From assembly GCA_030587365.1 (NCBI GenBank), contig JAUQZE010000027.1, positions 186,001-250,000 of the forward strand: a stretch of DNA of 64,000 bases, written 5' to 3'. This document shows, piece after piece, positions 16,699 through 24,761 of this stretch. The translations under genes and the position numbers were made by a program. Under the pieces are notes generated by a model. The model was not told where the DNA came from. It searched no databases and saw nothing but the letters and a program-made list of their open reading frames with translations. Origin of the DNA: Candidatus Freyarchaeota archaeon. GTDB taxonomy: Archaea; Asgardarchaeota; Jordiarchaeia; Jordiarchaeales; Jordiarchaeaceae. Every line of letters starts with the position of its first letter. The stretch's first letter is position 1.

Positions 16699-17862
16699 AT
16701 GCTAAAAACGAACATTCCGTCCTTCGACAAAAAGGTTGGCGGAATACCGGAGAAGAAAAAAGTTGTGTTTATGGTCGCGCCGGGAATAGATCCTTCAATC
16801 ATTGGACTTCATTTTGCAAAGGTGGGATTAGATAATGGATACCGAATAATGTACATAGTGAATAACAAGTTTCCTGACGCGGTAAGAAAACAAGCAAAAG
16901 CGGTAGGTTGGACAACAGACCACTTTGAGAGAGAAGGCTCCTTCACCCTGGTTGACGCCTACTGCGGATACAGTGGAATAGACAGCAAGGAAAAACTTGT
17001 TACCAATCCTTACGACAATCAAGAAACAAGGGAAAAACTATCTAAACTCTCATCAAAAAAAACCGTAGTAATCTTTGACTCCATAAGCAGCTTTTTAGAT
17101 ATGCACGGGGATGGAGTGGAAGAAATTCTGGATTTAATTAGCTCTTTACACGAGGCTATTGTCATAGGTCTCTTTTCCACTTGGACTTACCGACAAGACG
17201 AGGTTGTAAAGATTATAGACTTCTTCGAAGGTGTCTTCGAAATAAAGCCCAGCAAAGAGTTTTTATACATAAAACAGTCCCTCTCCATAAAAAAGGTAAC
17301 ATGGACTAGAAAGACTGACTTGGAAATTCCCGTAAGGATACTAATTCCTGGAGGACTAAGAGTCTACATACCCAAGATCGTGGTGACCGGACCATACCAC
17401 GCCGGTAAAACAACATTTCTGCATGCCATAGCAGATGAGGCAATAAGTGTGGATCGCATGGGCACCACAGTAGCTCTCGACTATGGAAAATTAGATTATA
17501 GAGGATTCTATATCGAATTCTTTGGAACCCCCGGGCAACCGCAATTCGATCCCGTTGTAGAAACAATAGCCCAAGAAGCGATAGGATTAATCCTACTAGT
17601 TGATAGCACAGATCAAGAAACATTTCCAAGAGCCAAAATTCTTTTTGAGAAGTGTAACGGTTACAATTTACCCTCAATTATAGTCGCTAACAAACAGGAT
17701 CTTAAAGAAGCCTTAGATCCATCGAGTGTTCAAGAGAAACTGGCTCTTCCCTTAAAGATACCCATCATAGGTTGCAGTGCGAAAACCAAAAGTAACTTAA
17801 CTCTGGTGATTGATATTCTTCTCGATATAATATTATTTGGAGGAAGCGGAATTGAAAATTGA
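16699..17862 (+). CDS. Degenerate KaiC-like domain fused to Ras/MglA-type small GTPase
   Basis: 387 residues. ATG 16699 lies about 13 bases after GGAGAT. Residues 1-205 follow the KaiC fold (IPSFDKKVGGIPEKKKVVFM, VVIFDSISSFLDMHG), but the P-loop is lost. Residues 225-387 are a small GTPase: G1 GPYHAGKTTF, switch Thr near MGTTVALDYG, G3 FGTPGQPQF, G4 ANKQDL, G5 GCSAKT. The domain is complete and probably binds GTP. The roadblock gene overlaps its 3' end by 11 bases. MglA-type GTPases are classically regulated by roadblock proteins, so this pair likely forms a GTPase/regulator unit bolted onto KaiC-type signalling. Confidence 0.8.
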   Translation: MLKTNIPSFDKKVGGIPEKKKVVFMVAPGIDPSIIGLHFAKVGLDNGYRIMYIVNNKFPDAVRKQAKAVGWTTDHFEREGSFTLVDAYCGYSGIDSKEKLVTNPYDNQETREKLSKLSSKKTVVIFDSISSFLDMHGDGVEEILDLISSLHEAIVIGLFSTWTYRQDEVVKIIDFFEGVFEIKPSKEFLYIKQSLSIKKVTWTRKTDLEIPVRILIPGGLRVYIPKIVVTGPYHAGKTTFLHAIADEAISVDRMGTTVALDYGKLDYRGFYIEFFGTPGQPQFDPVVETIAQEAIGLILLVDSTDQETFPRAKILFEKCNGYNLPSIIVANKQDLKEALDPSSVQEKLALPLKIPIIGCSAKTKSNLTLVIDILLDIILFGGSGIEN

Positions 17863-18220
17863 TGAGGCAGAAGAGCTGGACAGAGTTTTAACCAATCTAC
17901 AAAACCTTTCTAATATTGAAGGCGCCGCCATAATAACCAGAAATGGTATCCTAATAAAGAGCACCCTACCACAGGATATTGACGGACAAAAATTCGCAGC
18001 TATGTCTGCGAGCATGGTCGGAGCTTCGGAGACAGCAGCCGCGTTAATGAAGTCTTTCGCAAAGAGGATAATAATAGAAATTGAGAGGGGAAAAATACTC
18101 GCTTTAGGTGCAGGACCCAAAGCGATACTTGTTGTTTCAGTTGACGAGAGAACCGATATTGAAAAGCTTACCCAAGAATTAGAGAAACACAGGAAGGATA
18201 TTATGAAAATATTTAAATAA
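17852..18220 (+). CDS. Roadblock/LC7-domain protein (MglB-like)
   Basis: 122 residues from TTG 17852, six bases after GGAGGAA; an in-frame TTG at 17837 is possible. NIEGAAIITRNGILIKSTLP then GQKFAAMSASMVGASETAAA is the standard roadblock core, followed by KRIIIEIERGKILALGAGPK and the closing strand. Such proteins dimerise and often act as GTPase-activating or docking partners. It overlaps the GTPase fusion gene, strongly suggesting translational coupling and partnership. Confidence 0.85.
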   Translation: MKIDEAEELDRVLTNLQNLSNIEGAAIITRNGILIKSTLPQDIDGQKFAAMSASMVGASETAAALMKSFAKRIIIEIERGKILALGAGPKAILVVSVDERTDIEKLTQELEKHRKDIMKIFK

Positions 18221-18326
18221 TCACCAAATTGTATTTTACAAAAATCTTACCAATTATTAATTCACCCAAACATTAAAAGAGAAAAAATAAACATATTTAT
18301 TTTAACTAACGGGGCTCAAAGGAAGA

Positions 18327-19079
18327 ATGGAAGGGCTTTCTCAGAAAGAGGGAAGATACTTGTCGGAACCCAAAAAAGAAAAGAGAATCAAAACAGGAAT
18401 TCCAGGCTTGGACGAAATGTTAAACGACGGCCTACGCCTAGGTTCTCTTTGCATAATTATAGGCGAGCCGCTTTGTGGAAAAGAAATTCTCGCAAAGGAA
18501 TTCTTTTACAAGGGCCTTGAAAACGGAGAGGCGGGAATCTATATTACAACAAACAACTTCGCCGAGGATGTATCAAACGAAATGGAAGAGTTTGGATGGT
18601 CTCTATCTGAATATACCAGAGACGAAAATGTTTCATACAAAATTATTGACACCTATTCACAAACCGTCAATCCCAAAGTCGAAGAAACAAACAATATTCT
18701 GTATGTTCCTGCTGCAACCGACCTAGCTGGACTAAGCTCAAAAGTGGTTGAAGCGATAACAACTTTGACTGCGAATTTTAAAAACCTTAGAATGGTTCTC
18801 GATTCCCTCTCAAGCATTATCACTTTTATCACACCCCCTGCGGCAATTAGATTTCTCTCGTTCCTCAAAGCACGAATACGATTGGTTAAAGGAACATTCG
18901 TTTCTATTCTAGAATCCGAACTGACCGAAAAAAGTGTAATGATGCAAATACTTCAATTAGCTGATGTTATAATAGAAATAAAGGATTGTGAAATATATGT
19001 GAGACAGAGAGGCAGAGCCTCAACAATCGGCGAATTCAAAATAACTGAGAAAGGAGCCGAAATTACCCCAAAAAAATAG
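18327..19079 (+). CDS. KaiC-like protein with degenerate P-loop
   Basis: 250 residues, ATG 18327. The KaiC opening RIKTGIPGLDEMLNDGLRLG is intact. Walker A reads GEPLCGKEIL, with Glu in place of the Ser/Thr that coordinates magnesium, and the region after it is ITTNNFAEDVSNEMEEFGW, without the EE pair. ATP hydrolysis therefore looks impaired. It ends with the usual C-terminal beta hairpin (GEFKITEKGAEI). It lies 106 bases after the roadblock gene and probably belongs to the same module, perhaps as a non-catalytic partner of the active KaiC-like protein at 15869. Confidence 0.75.
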   Translation: MEGLSQKEGRYLSEPKKEKRIKTGIPGLDEMLNDGLRLGSLCIIIGEPLCGKEILAKEFFYKGLENGEAGIYITTNNFAEDVSNEMEEFGWSLSEYTRDENVSYKIIDTYSQTVNPKVEETNNILYVPAATDLAGLSSKVVEAITTLTANFKNLRMVLDSLSSIITFITPPAAIRFLSFLKARIRLVKGTFVSILESELTEKSVMMQILQLADVIIEIKDCEIYVRQRGRASTIGEFKITEKGAEITPKK

Positions 19080-19140
19080 AAAATAAATATAATAAACCAG
19101 ATGAAAAATATTTTTTATAAAAATTTATGGAGGGTGGCTC

Positions 19141-19284
19141 ATGAGCGAATGTCCAAGGTGTAGAGAGAAGTCCATAACTCTTGGGCAAGTTACGGTCCCT
19201 ATCGGAAAAACTCGTGGTAAAAGAGTAAACGTAAATGAATGTGTAGGCTGCAAACTTCTTTTCTACGAGGCGGCGGAAGAGTAG
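19141..19284 (+). CDS. Small zinc-ribbon protein
   Basis: 47 residues from ATG 19141, preceded by GGAGGGTGG. Two cysteine pairs, SECPRCRE and NECVGCKLLF, are separated by about 30 residues with a basic patch (GKTRGKRVNV). This is the layout of a zinc ribbon. It lies downstream of the second KaiC-like gene. A nucleic-acid or protein adaptor role is plausible; no specific family recognised. Confidence 0.65.
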   Translation: MSECPRCREKSITLGQVTVPIGKTRGKRVNVNECVGCKLLFYEAAEE

Positions 19285-19345
19285 AAAAATGTAAATAATA
19301 ACTTATGCATCTTCTTACTTGTGAGAACAGTGGGAGCAAAATCTC

Positions 19346-19636
19346 ATGATATTTCTAAGAGTGGAAAACTTAGAAGATTTCATATATCTGCTCGAGCGGA
19401 GAATAGGGGATGAAGTCTACATTGAAATTGATCAAGGAAATGATGAGTTCTCAAAAAAACAGAAAATTTGCTTGAGCTTCTTCGGTAAAATCGAACAATT
19501 AATGGTACTACACCAGATAATACTGGAAACAAAAACATCACCAGAGGAAATCAAAAAGGGCCTCGAAGAAACGTTCAGCAAGTATAAGGTAAGACTGATA
19601 GAGGGAAAAATAAGAGAGATAATGTTAAGCCTCTAA
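19346..19636 (+). CDS. Hypothetical small alpha/beta protein
   Basis: 96 residues from ATG 19346, with GGGAG eleven bases upstream. The order is strand (MIFLRVENLEDFIYLL), strand (VYIEIDQ), strand (KICLSFFGKIEQL), helix (SPEEIKKGLEETFSKY), strand (VRLIEGKIREIML). No family recognised. It follows the KaiC/roadblock cluster in the same direction. Confidence 0.55.
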   Translation: MIFLRVENLEDFIYLLERRIGDEVYIEIDQGNDEFSKKQKICLSFFGKIEQLMVLHQIILETKTSPEEIKKGLEETFSKYKVRLIEGKIREIMLSL

Positions 19637-19807
19637 CTAAAAGGATAACCTTCAAGATTCAAAAATAAAAACCATAATAATTTTTTAACCATTTTAAAAA
19701 ACACAGCAAATCAAGTAATCATTTTTCCTTTTTTTTGGGAATAATAAAGGTTATAAATGTTTAAATACTTTCTTTTTGACTATAAGCTAACGAATGGAGG
19801 TACTCGG

Positions 19808-20713
19808 TTGTCTAGCGAAAACGAACCTAGCAAGGACGAAGTTGAGTTTAAAGGTGTTCTCGACGAGTATAAAATCGGCAGATATGGCGGACCTTGGCTC
19901 TCTGCCCATCACACAGCGTTCATTATACTCCCCATGCTTCCAGCGTTCGTTGTAACAATACTGATCTTCATGCTGCTATTACTGGTTGTAGACTGGTTCT
20001 TCAGCGTACCCTACCTAAACCTGTCTATCTTATGGCCTTATTTGGGCTACCCGCAAATAACTTTTTCAGGAATTAAAGGAGTTTGGCAAAACAGCTTATG
20101 GGTATGGGCTTTTCTGTTTGTATTCACTCCCCTGTTCTACGTGATCATAAAGTTCGTCTACTTCTTGTTTAGTCTTCCACTCGCTAAACTATTGGTTAAA
20201 CCAGTACCGGATGGCGAATACCCCTTCACACCGAACCACCCGATAGTTAGACAGTGGATACTGAACGCTAAGATAACAGGCACTTACCAGAACTACTATA
20301 AAGAAGCACCCTGGGGCAGCGCCTCATTGTCACGACTGATGTACAAGGCTTTGGGGTGCAAATTAGGAAAGAATGTACTCCCAACAATAATAGTCGACCC
20401 ACCCATGACAGAGATTGGTGATAACACTGTTCTAGGAGCATACGTACTTATAGCCGCTCACGGTATACAAAGAGGCATTCTATTCATAGAAAGAGTCAAG
20501 ATCGGTAGTAACTGCACCATAGGCACAAGATCTCTGATATGGCCCGGTGTTACAATGGAAGACCATGTCGACGTCGGGACTTACAGCGTGATAACACGCG
20601 GCAAAGTATTACCGAGTTACACAGTCTGGATAGGAGTGCCTGCTGTGATGGTTAAAGACCTTAGAGAGAAGAAAAAGAAAGGCTCAAAAACTGATACCGA
20701 AAAAGGTGATTAA
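19808..20713 (+). CDS. Membrane-anchored left-handed beta-helix (hexapeptide) acyltransferase-like protein
   Basis: 301 residues from TTG 19808, six bases after GGAGGT; the frame is open further upstream. Two long hydrophobic segments lie at about residues 37-70 and 98-130 (FVVTILIFMLLLLVVDWFF; LWVWAFLFVFTPLFYVIIKF). The C-terminal 130 residues carry hexapeptide turns (MTEIGDNTVLGAYVLIAAHG, VKIGSNCTIGTRSLIWPGVT) and end with GVPAVMVKDL, typical of acetyltransferase beta helices. Likely a membrane-associated acyl/acetyl transferase for polysaccharide or lipid; acceptor unknown. Confidence 0.7.
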   Translation: MSSENEPSKDEVEFKGVLDEYKIGRYGGPWLSAHHTAFIILPMLPAFVVTILIFMLLLLVVDWFFSVPYLNLSILWPYLGYPQITFSGIKGVWQNSLWVWAFLFVFTPLFYVIIKFVYFLFSLPLAKLLVKPVPDGEYPFTPNHPIVRQWILNAKITGTYQNYYKEAPWGSASLSRLMYKALGCKLGKNVLPTIIVDPPMTEIGDNTVLGAYVLIAAHGIQRGILFIERVKIGSNCTIGTRSLIWPGVTMEDHVDVGTYSVITRGKVLPSYTVWIGVPAVMVKDLREKKKKGSKTDTEKGD

Positions 20714-20921
20714 CATTCTAGTGAAATGGCTGGTAATACGAACTCAATTATACCTTTCGTCTTTCTAAATTTTATTTTTATATTAAATTATTTAATTTTC
20801 TATACTTTTCGTTATTTTTCTTACAGAAAAATCTATATATCTAATCGTAGATAGTTAGACTTCAATTCCTTAACCCCACTATCAATGTTCAGTGAACAAT
20901 TGGTAATGAAGAGGGTTATGT

Positions 20922-21137
20922 ATGTCCGAAAATAGGTCGAGTAGAACATTAGCAGACAGTTTTAAATCCGAGGATCTTTATTTGTTCATGGTACAATTAG
21001 AAGATGCTTATTATAGTATGCTACGAGAGAAACTTAATAAGAACGAAGAAGATATTATTTTGCTGCGCAATATCTATAACTCCATTACGGAAATCAAAAG
21101 CATACTGAGAGAAAGAAAGTTTCTTGTTGAATTGTGA
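20922..21137 (+). CDS. Small helical protein (paralogue 1)
   Basis: 71 residues from ATG 20922 (AGAGGG upstream). It is all-helical and charged: LYLFMVQLEDAYYSMLREKL then DIILLRNIYNSITEIKSIL. It shares length, helix layout and several positions with the next gene. Unknown function; perhaps a small adaptor. Confidence 0.55.
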   Translation: MSENRSSRTLADSFKSEDLYLFMVQLEDAYYSMLREKLNKNEEDIILLRNIYNSITEIKSILRERKFLVEL

Positions 21138-21272
21138 TATTCCTCTCAATTGTAATCTTTAATTTTTTGAAGATATTATTGAGGTATTTCTCCAAATATT
21201 ATGCAGGTTTTACACAGTTAAATAATATAGTTCTTTTTATGGTACCTCGTTCATAATCAGTGGGGCGTCTGT

Positions 21273-21461
21273 TTGGCTAGTGAAGCTTCTCTTGACGAGG
21301 ATGACATCCAATCATTTTTGAACCAAGTTCAAGAAACTTACAGAACATTATTAAAGAATAAAGAGCATAAAACAACGAACGATCTGATTCTACTGAATAA
21401 TCTCTGCAGATCAATGATTCGGTTAAAATTTATGCTGGAGAGAAAAAAGAATCAGAGTTGA
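21273..21461 (+). CDS. Small helical protein (paralogue 2)
   Basis: 62 residues from TTG 21273. IQSFLNQVQETYRTLLKNKE then NDLILLNNLCRSMIRLKFML aligns with the preceding small gene (helix, about ten-residue linker with N-D/E-x-I-L-L, helix). Likely a diverged tandem duplicate. Function unknown. Confidence 0.5.
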   Translation: MASEASLDEDDIQSFLNQVQETYRTLLKNKEHKTTNDLILLNNLCRSMIRLKFMLERKKNQS

Positions 21462-21853
21462 TTTTTCTCCTTAGCTCCATAGGACGGGATAATCTTAAGG
21501 CGAAGCGAGACATTTCAAATAAGTACATATCGGTTAGTTCCCTAATTAGAAAAAGCTGGCCAACATATTTCAAAGCTTAACTTTTAACGGCTTTTATGTA
21601 ATTCTGCTTGGCGGCACTAGATTAGATAACATTTTTTAGGAACCCCTCATTATGGTAGATTTGGAGGGTGAAGGTTCCAAACATATTTGATATCTAAGAG
21701 AACAGTTCGATTAATCTAATCATACTACGAATCTCTTCATAAAGAAGCATGTTTTGAATTACCCTCCAAATACTCATAGCAGTTAGCAGTTTTAGGAGGT
21801 TTAAGAGACCTCTTAGGCGGTCTCACAATAGCGGATAGGAGAGGATGATTAAT
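21462..21853. other. Intergenic region with inverted repeats
   Basis: No gene supported. GAGACC and GGTCTC form a short hairpin near 21805-21824, followed by the Shine-Dalgarno of the truncated DUF362 gene (GGAGAGGATGA). Confidence 0.35.
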
Positions 21854-21961
21854 ATGGCGAAACAGAGTGAAGTTTTCTTGATAAAAACGTCGGATAGGAA
21901 CGCTGGAATAAGGAGCCTGCTTGAACAATTCGACCTTAATAACTATGAACGAAAAAGAGTG
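21854..21961 (+). pseudogene. N-terminal fragment of a DUF362-family protein
   Basis: ATG 21854 follows GGAGAGGATGA. SEVFLIKTSDRNAGIRSLLE then FDLNNYERKRV matches the start of DUF362 proteins (a K-x-S-D-R-x-x-G-I segment, then G-K-x-V before A-L-K). The similarity stops precisely after ERKRV, where the element-end motif begins, and the frame runs on to a stop at 22066 through non-homologous sequence. About 35 residues remain of roughly 350-400. Confidence 0.65.
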
Positions 21962-21983
21962 GGTATGGGGTTAAGTAGACATA
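21962..21983 (+). repeat. Candidate IS607/TnpB element end (copy 2)
   Basis: One mismatch in 22 bases to 12804-12825. The adjacent GTAGACATAAGTCCAC can fold into a 5/6-bp hairpin. It lies 91 bases beyond the 3' end of the minus-strand tnpB remnant, where the right end and guide-RNA scaffold of a TnpB element would be expected. Confidence 0.5.
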
Positions 21984-22074
21984 AGTCCACAATCCTCTTC
22001 GATTCATCGCTTACCTTTTCGAAGCTTGTCGCCTTCAGCGGGTACCCACTCGCCACATATATATAACGCGCATC

Positions 22075-23362
22075 TTAAGGACTGGTTCCAAAAATCCTGT
22101 CCAAGGTCTCCTTAAGGTTGATTTTTTGATCAACCGTAATTTTGGTAACCTTAGGATAGGGCGTGGGCGTGACCACTTGGCTAACCCAGTTCAGCCACTC
22201 TGGACCAGGCTTAAGGGCTAAGTTTATCGCTGCAACTATGTGTTTGTCGCCACTGTACCCGCAGTACGGGCACTTGAACACCCGTCCGCTGGGTTTCTCT
22301 ATTCTCATTCCGCACACGGGACAGGTCGAGGAAGTGTATCCCTCGCTTTGGTATAGGGTCAAGCAGCCATTCCGGCACCTTAAAGGGGTTCCGGAGCAGC
22401 TTGAACTCGCACAGACGCTGGAGCCTTTCAAAGGACCAAAGGCGTAGCTGTTGTTTGAGCTTCCTTGATCTCGGCAGCTTTTTTATACTGTTTCGGATTC
22501 CAGTTAGGTTTCCGAAAACAGCGCAGAGTCCGCCGTACCTCTCGGAGATACCGGCGACCAAGCTGCTTACGATTTGCAGCGGGTAGTTTATCAGCCGCTT
22601 CTCGCGTGTGAGGTACTTCTCAAGGAGCTCTTCTCGGGCTTTCTGATTATGGATTTTTCTGATTCGCTCTACCTTCTCAATGTACTTGTCTCTGATCTTC
22701 TGTATCAGGGAGATGTCCAATTTGAAACCTCTGTAAACCCCGCTCTTTGTTGCGATGATGAAATCCAGAGTGTTCAGATTGGTATCGAAGTACATTACGC
22801 CAACGGGATCTTCGCTACAGGTTACTTCACGCTTGAACGGCACGTAGACCTCGGACGGCTTAATGGTGATTTCACCCACCTTAAGCTTTTCCGCAGCCCA
22901 AGCCTCAATCAGAGGCTCGGCGTAAGGATATGACCGAAGCGCCAGCTTAATGGGCTCTTTTCTGGGCTCCGTGGTTACGTGGAGTTCCAAACTCCCGTCA
23001 ACCAATTCGAGGTGTGCCAGCACCGGCTGAAGCCTCATGCAGAGCTTTTTCTGCGTAGGCCAACCAGGTTCCTTAGACAAAAGTCCAAGTTCTTTCCAAG
23101 CTTTAACTAGTCCAAAGTGCGATCTAAACAGGCCCGCAGCGTACCGTGAAGCACTAGTAGTGTAATGGGTCATTAGACCGTATTTATCCCTAAAAGGTTT
23201 CCAGAAATGCTTCTCCGATTTTGGAGCAGAGTAAACCTTGTTTTTCTGTCCGTACTCCAGCATCTTGTTCACCATGTCCCTAAAAACTTTAAGAGTTTCC
23301 AACAAACGTGTATTATTACTTTCAATATCAAATCTCATAGTTCTAATTAGACTCGCTTTCAT
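22075..23362 (-). pseudogene. tnpB: TnpB (IS607/IS605 family RNA-guided nuclease), frameshifted
   Basis: The first frame runs from 23362 for about 355 residues: the helical N-terminus, RuvC-I as VGVMYFDTNLN, and RuvC-II as AVFGNLTGIRNSIKKLP, in which the catalytic Glu is Gly. After VPEWLLDP the homology shifts to another frame, QSEGYTSSTCPVCGMRIEKP, with the zinc finger CPVC/CPYC and RuvC-III GDKHIVAAINLAL, ending at 22075. One frameshift near 22340-22360 and the lost RuvC-II Glu mean it is inactive. No adjacent intact tnpA exists. Intact relatives are about 400 residues. Confidence 0.85.
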
Positions 23363-23655
23363 AACTTACCACCTTAAAAATTTTCTCTCGACCCACCACG
23401 AAGGTGAGCCAACGAACCTTTTTTTTGGGGAAAAAAGGTCGCTGCAAAAAATATCTGAAACGAGTATAAAAACTCCACCAATCCGAACCTAATAAATAGA
23501 AAGAGTATGCAGAATCATTCTTTTTTGGGGATAGAAATGAGGTTTTAAGGTTATGTATAAAAAAAGCAGTGAGGAATTATTGGAGCGAAAATAAGTCGAG
23601 GGTTTAAAATAAATATATATAATAAGTGGTCAACCGGCCTTTAAGGTGATAAGTT
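23363..23655. other. Region upstream of the TnpB remnant
   Basis: A+T-rich, with no gene. AAATATATATAATAAG at about 23611-23626 is a strong TATA-like promoter reading right. Confidence 0.35.
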
Positions 23656-23700
23656 ATGATTTCAATGTTTCCTCTATTTCGAGAAAATAATCGCCGGTTG
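23631..23700. promoter_or_regulatory. Inverted repeat around a 20-codon leader-like ORF
   Basis: CAACCGGC at 23631-23638 and GCCGGTTG at 23693-23700 are perfect 8-bp arms. Between and past them runs ATG 23656 to TGA 23718 (a 20-residue peptide beginning MISMFPLFRENN), with AAGGTGAT six bases upstream and a TATA box 30 bases before that. The arms could mask the Shine-Dalgarno or serve as an operator. Function is speculative. Confidence 0.3.
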
Positions 23701-23956
23701 CCACCAAAAATATACTGATATTCAATCACTTATAAACCACACGTTAACTGTCACACTTTCACACAATATACCGCCATTTCAGAATTACGCTTACCGTTAA
23801 AAACCCTGAAAGAGGCGCCCCGTTCAGAAACTGTGCCAACCCCTCTTATTTTTCTCTTAAACCCTAAAACTCGGTAACACAAATGGCTGTTTTTATAACT
23901 GTTTTTCACGGGGTTTAAATGTTACAAGCTGGAAAAGAAGGGGAGAGGTGATATAA

Positions 23957-24754
23957 ACGGATCCCGATGGGAAACGTGTTGACGCTCAGCCTAGAGGAGA
24001 TAAAAATCTCCAAAGCCTACTGCTGGCTTTCCACACAGCCGAAGCAGAGGGAGCAACCGGCGTCGTCGGAGTCGGAACACTCGCAGGCATAGCACGCAGA
24101 CAAGGCCCCCAGATACGCTGGAGAAATCTGTACACCGTGGTTAACAATTACCCCGAACTTTTCAGAGTCAAGGGCAAGAGAATATCCCTAACCAGCGAGG
24201 GAAGGAAAAAAGCTAAGGAACTATTCGGAGAAACAAAAACCGTCCCCGTTCAGCTGAGCAACCCCAAACCCAACCTCTACATACTCAAAGGCTATACAAC
24301 CACCACCACTGGCAGCATCGTGGGAACAAAACAGGTGGTGAACATGAAGTTCTACTCCGAGGTTCTCCTACTCAACCGCAACCACCAGCACACGGTGATC
24401 CCCACAGAGATAATGGAAGTGGTAGGCTACACAAAATGCCTCACCTGCGGAAACACCCTGAACTACCAGAACCCCCGACCGGTAGAAAAACTCCCACACA
24501 TAAAATACTTAACAGCATACCTCCTGAAAGAACTCCAAAAAACCTGTGCCAGAGAACAGGAACTCGCAGTACTAAAAACACTACCCCAACTCTACCCAGA
24601 ACACAAAGAATACACCGCAGGACAAGACCAAGCCAAAGTCTACCTGATAAAAACAGCACTCAGCCCACTCACAGTATGCACAACCTGCCAGAGCACAAAC
24701 TGCGCCCACACAAACGAAATCATAAGAAAACTAACGGCTAATAAGAAAATATAA
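23957..24754 (+). CDS. Putative zinc-binding protein with winged-helix-like N-terminus, probable ACG start
   Basis: The frame opens right after TAA 23954-23956 and runs 265 codons. It has no ATG, GTG or TTG until GTG 24137, yet the 60 codons before that (QSLLLAFHTAEAEGATGVVG then GTLAGIARRQGPQIRWRNLY) are clearly protein-like. ACG 23957 is six bases after GAGGTG, the ideal position for a start. Features: helix-turn-helix-like region with ISLTSEGRKKAKELF, then cysteine clusters VGYTKCLTCGNTLNY and LTVCTTCQSTNCAHTNE. Base composition is markedly more GC-rich than neighbouring genes, like the VirB4-like gene at 32.8 kb, suggesting element origin. Function unknown. Confidence 0.55.
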   Translation, partial: TDPDGKRVDAQPRGDKNLQSLLLAFHTAEAEGATGVVGVGTLAGIARRQGPQIRWRNLYTVVNNYPELFRVKGKRISLTSEGRKKAKELFGETKTVPVQLSNPKPNLYILKGYTTTTTGSIVGTKQVVNMKFYSEVLLLNRNHQHTVIPTEIMEVVGYTKCLTCGNTLNYQNPRPVEKLPHIKYLTAYLLKELQKTCAREQELAVLKTLPQLYPEHKEYTAGQDQAKVYLIKTALSPLTVCTTCQSTNCAHTNEIIRKLTANKKI

Positions 24755-24761
24755 ATGCTTA

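Noticed and set aside
23967..24090. ATG 23967 as start of the zinc-ribbon gene
   Set aside because: It lies in a different frame from the protein and is 16 bases from the Shine-Dalgarno.
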